From Brachypodium distachyon (taxonomy: Eukaryota > Streptophyta > Magnoliopsida > Poales > Poaceae): 64,000 nucleotides of DNA. The position numbers and the translations under genes are program-made. The notes beneath the pieces are model-generated. The model was not told the origin of the DNA. It was given only the letters and a program-made list of their open reading frames with translations, and ran no database searches. Numbering within the stretch: the stretch's first letter is position 1; the number at the start of each line of letters is the position of its first letter. The DNA is taken from positions 41,616,914 to 41,680,913 of the forward strand of contig NC_016132.3 in the NCBI RefSeq assembly GCF_000005505.3, given 5' to 3'. Below are positions 59,145 to 64,000 of the stretch, piece after piece.

Positions 59145-61823
59145 ATGGCGGGTCCCGAGGTCGAGCATCCAGTGGGTGAGTCGGCGAGGGGGTCTTTGGC
59201 TGTGCAGTCTACGGCGAACCGACCGTCGAGGAAGAAGAAAGTTTCCTTCCGCCCTTGCGGTGGACCGCCCTTGGTTCCGACAGCGCCGGTGGACGGAGGA
59301 GGTTGGGCGCACGACCACCTTCTTCCTTCTTCGATGAGCCCCGAGGACCTTGCCCAGTTGGAGGAGGCGGGGTACTTCCCCAAGGGGGATGGTATCCTGC
59401 CCGAGGGCGAGGAGGTGAGGCTTGACCAGCGACGGCGTCCAGGATGCATCGTGGCATTCTCGGCTTGGTTTCATGCCTGCCTGTGTGTGCCCGTTCACCC
59501 CTTCTTGCTGGAGTTCCTGGAGACGTACGGCGTCGAGCTGGCCCAGCTTCACCCGTCGACGATCGTGAGGTTGAACGTTTTCAAGTGGCTGTGCGAGACG
59601 GCGCTTCACGAGGAGCCTTCGATGAAGCTTCTGCTGGTCTACTTTACCGTGGAGGTGAGGGAGTAGCTCACCCCGGACGGCTTTGCTCTGAGCGCTTTCG
59701 GTTCGGTGAACCTGAGGCTTCGTGCCGGCTTTGGAGACGACTTTCTGCTCATGCCAGGGAAGAGCGCGGAGAAGTTGTTCGTCAAGTGGGAGTCCCAGTG
59801 GTTTCTCCTTCGGGCTTCGAAGACCCGTCTTCGGCACACGGGTGAGCTCCCCCGGCACTGTGGGGCCGGAGGTCTCAGGGAGGTGTCCCACCTCGGCAAT
59901 CCTCGGTCGGCTGACCTCTGGAAGGTGGCCAAGATGAAGGAGGTGTCTGCCGAGAGGAGCTTTCGGGACCTCATGGAGGAGATGGTGATGGCAGGACGCT
60001 TCATGATGAGGAGTCGTCCGAGGTCCGAGATTGGGATCCCTCGATCTTTCCGTCCTCCACAGCTCGTCACCGCACGTGAGTGGCACTCCTCTCCCCTTCG
60101 CGCCTCGATTGTTTTCCCTTGTGAAGGTACTTAACAATTTTGGGCTCGTCTTTTTCAGCGACGTTTTCCGAGGAGGGGGCGGCGTTGTGGGCCACGCAGC
60201 TGATAGGTCCGTACGGCGGGCCAGAGCACCGCGACTACGAGGCCAAGATCAGCGAGGGGGGATGTCACAACATCATCGCGAGGTGCTTCGGGAAGATGGT
60301 GCCTATGCGACAGGATCCGAAGCTTGGTCGCCTTCTTTGAGTGAGCGATCGCTACTCCCGCTTGGCTACACCGTCGATGTTGGCGGTGGGGTTCAAGCTG
60401 CGGGATTCCTGTGGGAAGGCGAAGGCGGGAACGGCGGTGCTGGGCCTGGCGGTGCCTGTCGCGCCGATCCCCAAGATACCTTGTCCGTCGAGCGGATGCA
60501 AGAGGAAAGCTCCCCCAACTCCTTCTCCTTCTCTTGACTATGTCTTGGCGGATTCGGCGGATCCTGTCGTGGGCGAGTCGAGGTCTCCCCTGAGGATGAC
60601 CTTGGATCTGCACATGAAGGGGAAGATTGGACTCGAGCAAGTTCTTCCTCCTTCGAGTCACGAGGTTGAGGCTTTCGCTCGTGAGATGGGGCTTCGGCTT
60701 CGGAGCGACTCAGTGGTGGAGTTGTCGACCGGAGCCAGCGGTGCGGGCATCCAGGTGTTCTCCATTGGTCGCGAGCGCCCTGAGGAGAATGCTCCTACCT
60801 CGGGTTAGTGCCCTTCTCTTTTGTTCACGTCATTCTTTTTCGGAATGATTTTGACATGATCTTCTTGGCTTGTTTTTAGGTGCGAGGGCCGCGGAGCCCG
60901 GGGTTCTTGAGGGCGAGCCCCTGACTCAGGCGAGGGATAGAGCGCTTCCAGCGTCCGAGGACAGAGCGAGAGACCCTTTCGTGACACTGGAGCTGGTGAG
61001 TATCCGTGACGTATCTCCCTTTGCCCTTTGGGTTAGCTTCGTGCTAACTTCCTCTTCTTTGCAGGTGAGAGGCTTGGTCGAGGCCGTGGGTGCCCTTCCT
61101 GCCCTGAAGACTCAGGTGGGGGCGCTTTCCGTTGCTTTGGACGTGGAGATGTCCAAGTCTACCCTTGCTCTGAGTGAGTTGGCTTCGAAAAGGGTGCGGC
61201 GTGAGGCCGTGGAGGCTGAGCTCTCCCGTGTTTCGGCGGAGCTCGCGGCCGCGGAGACCAGGGCTCGACTCGCTGAGGAGCGCCAGAAGGACGAGATCGC
61301 AAGGGCCCGTCGAGTTGAGGAGGACTTGGTGGTGGCCAACCTTGATAGGGAGCACGCCCGCGCGGAGGCAGCTTCCCTCAAGGTGGAGTTAGCGGCAGCG
61401 GGTGACGGCCCGATGCTTGCTCCTCATGCTCGCCCTCCACCGGATCGTCGTCCCGAGGTGGTTTCGCTTTTGCTTGCCCAGGCCACTGAGATTCGGGAGA
61501 CGATGACTTGCCTGAGGAGTGTTCCTCAGCCGGATTTTCCTCCGTGTCGCACGGTGGATGAGGCGAGTAGGGTGCTCACTTCCTAGGTGGAGCTCATTGA
61601 GCCTACCGTGAAGAAGTGCCTCCTGAGTACGGGTGCTCGACTTGTTTTGTCGGCGGTTGCGGCAGTCCTTGATGGTGGTGCCGGGATGAGCGGGCTTGAG
61701 GGTGAGATGTCTCACGGGGCGAAGAAGTTTCTGGCGGACCAGGGTGCTCCTCTTCGCGCTCAGGCTCGATGCTTCGTGCGTTGCCTTGAGCCCGCTCTTC
61801 AGGAGGGTGATGGTGAGGCGTGA
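59145..61823 (+). pseudogene. Antisense gene of the gypsy element (PF04195 'putative gypsy type transposon' family), three stops
   Basis: Exons 59145-60075, 60159-60803, 60880-60995 and 61065-61823. All are GT-AG and stay in one frame, about 816 codons. The N-terminal half has the family signature (SMSPEDLAQLEEAGYFP, FSAWFHACLCVPVHPFLLEF, LHPSTIVRLNVFKWLCE). A basic PSSGCKRKAPP stretch lies in exon 2. Exon 4 is a long coiled coil rich in Glu, Ala and Arg, then a conserved tail. The function of the family is unknown. Three in-frame stops interrupt this copy: TAG at 59664-59666, TGA at 60338-60340 and TAG at 61584-61586. It runs opposite to pol. Confidence 0.82.
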
Positions 61824-62900
61824 GCCTCGTCGCCCTTGGAGGTGGTGATGTACCTCAGCTGCTTACTTATGCGATGTTGCATATCCCCACTTGACTTAGC
61901 CTCATGTCTAGCATGCTTAGGCCCTTCGTCGTAGAGGTTGTAAGGCAGCTTTTTTGTTGTGTTTCATGCTTTACTATGTAGTCAACATTATCGGAAATGT
62001 TAACCTAGCTTGGCATGTATTTCTCATGTTTTACCATGTAGTCGACATTATCGGAAATGTTAACTTGGCTCAACATGTGTTTCTTGGAGTACTATATTTC
62101 CTTGTTGTGAAGTACTATATTTCCTTAGTTTATACAGCTCGCAATCGTTCGCTATGATTGCACTTTTGTGCCACCAATTGCTGTCGCCGTTGGGATATGA
62201 CTTGGCTTCGGCGCCTTAGGCCATGGTTATGAGCCACGGGTCCTAGTACCCTTGTGAGGGTCGCTATCGATATGCCGGTAGTGATCCGGACACTTCGACC
62301 TGCCGTTCGGGAAATTTCATGTGGAATTTTCCCTCTTCGGACTTCAGGAAGCTATTCTTTCCCGCGATTATTATGGAGCCTTAGCCCGGTTACTATCATG
62401 CAGGCCCGTGCGCGACGTCTCGCATACGGGTAGCATGGTTCTCTGAGGTAAGTATGCTCATGCATAACTCGCTTATTTACGGTTCTCCTTAAATGCGTTT
62501 TAAGGAGTTTCCGGCCCACGGGGGACTTGGTTCTACTTGGCGGATGGCCTCGAGGCACGCTAGGATCCACCAAGGAACAAGTCGCCAGTAGCGACCTATG
62601 TCCATGGACATTTTGGGAGGATGCCTGGGCCAACGGAGGCCTTTTCGCGTTCCTCGGTGAGCGGCACAGGGGCAGCGGCTCTTTTATGATGATGAGTCAT
62701 GTGAGTGTCTCGTGTCACTCTTAATTTTCCTTAAGGACTTATTTTCTTGTCTTAAGGTATGCCCCGATGGGCACTTATAAGCCTTGTGTAGACGTGGCCT
62801 CGTTGGCGCTTATGATCCCTCGAAGTTTCGCAGGGAAGAGGCCGGTTGGGCGCTGATGGTCTACTTTTGGGAGTGGCAAGGATTGTCCTTGAAGGTTCTC
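61824..62900. other. Between the antisense gene and the end of pol
   Basis: Two tandem 60-bp copies containing GTAG then CGACATTATCGGAAATGTTAA lie at 61965-62084. Otherwise no gene; the two transcription units converge here. Confidence 0.6.
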
Positions 62901-64000
62901 CTTAGGCGTAGAAACGCCGGAGCTTGTCGCCGTTCCAGGCATAGACAAGATTTTGCCCTTTCATGTTCTTGAGGTGGTATGCACCATTTCCAAATACTGC
63001 GGCGATGCGGTATGGTCCTTCTCATTTAGGGTCGAGTTTGCGCTGGAGCTTTAGGTCGACATCCTTTTTCAGCACGAGATCTCCTTGGGAGAAGGCTCGT
63101 TCCCGCACTCTTGTTTTGTAGAAGCGCGCGGCGCTTTGCTCGTAGACGGCGTGTCTCATGAGGGTTTTGTCACGAGCTTCTTCCACAAGATCGATGGCCG
63201 TCTTGTGGTGCTCTTCATTTTCGATGAAGGCAATTGGAGTGGCTTCTTGGAGCCTTTCGACCCGAGGTGAGCGGAACTCGACCTCGACGGGAAGAACTGC
63301 TTCGGCTCCATACACCAAAGAGAATGGTGTTCGGCCCGTGGAACGGCTTACGGAGGTGCGTATGCCCCAAACCACACTAGCGAGTTCATCTCCCCATGCT
63401 CCCCTTGCTTTGCTAACCGTGTTCTCTACCCTTCGGCGGAGTCCTTGGAGGATTAATCCATTTGCCCTTTCACAAGCGCCGTTGCTCTTTGGGTAAGCAA
63501 CGGATGCGAAGTGCAGTTTGATCTTGAGGCATTCGCAGAATTTGATCAATTCCGCACAGTCGAACTGTTTGCCATTGTCCACGGTTAGCTCTCGCGGGAC
63601 GCCATATCGGCATATGATGTTTTCCCAGAAAAAAATTTGAACGGCCTGTGACGTGATCTTGCCGAGTGGCGCTGCTTCTATCCATTTGGAGAAGTAATCA
63701 ATCGTCACCACGAGGTACTTGCAGCCCCCGTTACATGCGGGGAAAGGCCCGAGAAGGTCCATTCCCTAGCGTGCAAATGGCCATATTATCGGGATATTCT
63801 TCAGGGAAGTCACGGGCGCATGGATTGACTTAGCCATTTTCTGGCAAGCGTCGCATTTCCGCAATATGGTGATTGCGTCTTGCACCATGGTGGGCCAATA
63901 GAATCCCTGTCGTAAGGCCTTCGCCGCGGTGGCTCTTGGCGCGAGGTGGTGGCCGCATATTCCTGAATGGATTTCCAGGAGGAGCTCGGCTTGCCGGTCA
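62901..64000 (-). pseudogene. Gypsy pol, integrase part, two stops
   Basis: From the right edge: an H2C2 zinc finger (HSGICGHHLAPRATAAKAL... ILRKCDACQ), then the integrase core (MDLLGPFPAC, YFSKWIEAAPL, LTVDNGKQFDC, SVAYPKSNGACERANGLI) and a C-terminal tail GPYRIAAVFGNGAYHL ending RRFYA at about 62901. In-frame stops occur just before MDLLGPF (about 63763) and at 63022-63024, both at places where the family has Trp. Integrase after reverse transcriptase marks Ty3/gypsy; the reverse transcriptase itself is outside. Confidence 0.9.

Larger units (their letters stand above)
57037..64000 (-). mobile_element. Gypsy element, 3' internal part, runs off the window
   Basis: From right to left: integrase end of pol (64000-62901), a noncoding stretch, the antisense gene (57927-61823), a noncoding stretch and the 3' LTR. 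A 4-6 kb extra region between pol and the 3' LTR with a gene on the opposite strand is known in some grass gypsy families. Confidence 0.85.

Noticed and set aside
59121..60137. 338-codon minus-strand frame opposite the antisense gene
   Set aside because: Shadow of the plus-strand exon with no domain; the plus-strand frame has the PF04195 signature and splice sites.

Overview
The window is nuclear DNA of a grass, probably a pooid or Triticeae-like cereal. Evidence for this is the GT-AG intron structure, a GBSSII-type starch synthase with 13 coding exons, many Stowaway MITEs, CACTA and hAT MITEs, plant SINEs, a Mutator-like element and nested Ty3/gypsy elements. I see no bacterial genes, tRNA or rRNA genes, or CRISPR arrays.

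Layout. 1-3668: right end of a minus-strand gypsy element, with a second gypsy element nested in it. 3669-6036: intergenic, with a hAT MITE. 6037-6942: an LBD (LOB-domain) transcription factor gene. 6943-11738: intergenic MITEs and LINE/gypsy debris. 11739-20393: a complete but decayed Mutator-like element (MULE) of 8.6 kb with a 9-bp target duplication. It carries three minus-strand genes: a transposase, a plant-mobile-domain (PMD) gene and a GRF-zinc-finger gene. A dense array of E2F-type sites sits just upstream of the GRF gene's TATA box. 22551-26899: intact GBSSII. 27141-33444: first copy (A) of a segmental duplication holding only exons 1-3 of an FTSH4-like protease gene. 33449-34617: an inverted-repeat rearrangement carrying a lone inverted exon that encodes a mitochondrial-type presequence. 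38188-42063: TIM21 coding exons on the plus strand. 42666-42851: a patchwork DNA-repair scar. 42852-46286: a 5'-truncated Copia element. 46287-51787: second copy (B) of the duplication, leading into the complete 7-exon FTSH4 gene (49466-54952). 56185-64000: 3' part of another minus-strand gypsy element of the same LTR family as the left one, with a multi-exon gene antisense to its pol.

Function. Two host genes act in mitochondria: TIM21 in the inner-membrane import machinery and FTSH4, an inner-membrane AAA protease. GBSSII makes amylose in plastids. LBD is a nuclear regulator. There is no operon logic here. What ties the middle of the window together is local rearrangement: a partial tandem duplication of the GBSSII-3'-flank/FTSH4-5' region, an inverted duplication that appears to have detached the first exon of TIM21, and a Copia insertion followed by a deletion repaired with copied filler DNA.

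Transposon genes in the window are broken mostly by single in-frame stops and single-base frameshifts in homopolymers, so they are inactive here but easy to read. The strongest candidate for an undescribed system is the MULE: transposase, PMD and GRF genes in one unit, with a putative cell-cycle-type promoter on the GRF gene.
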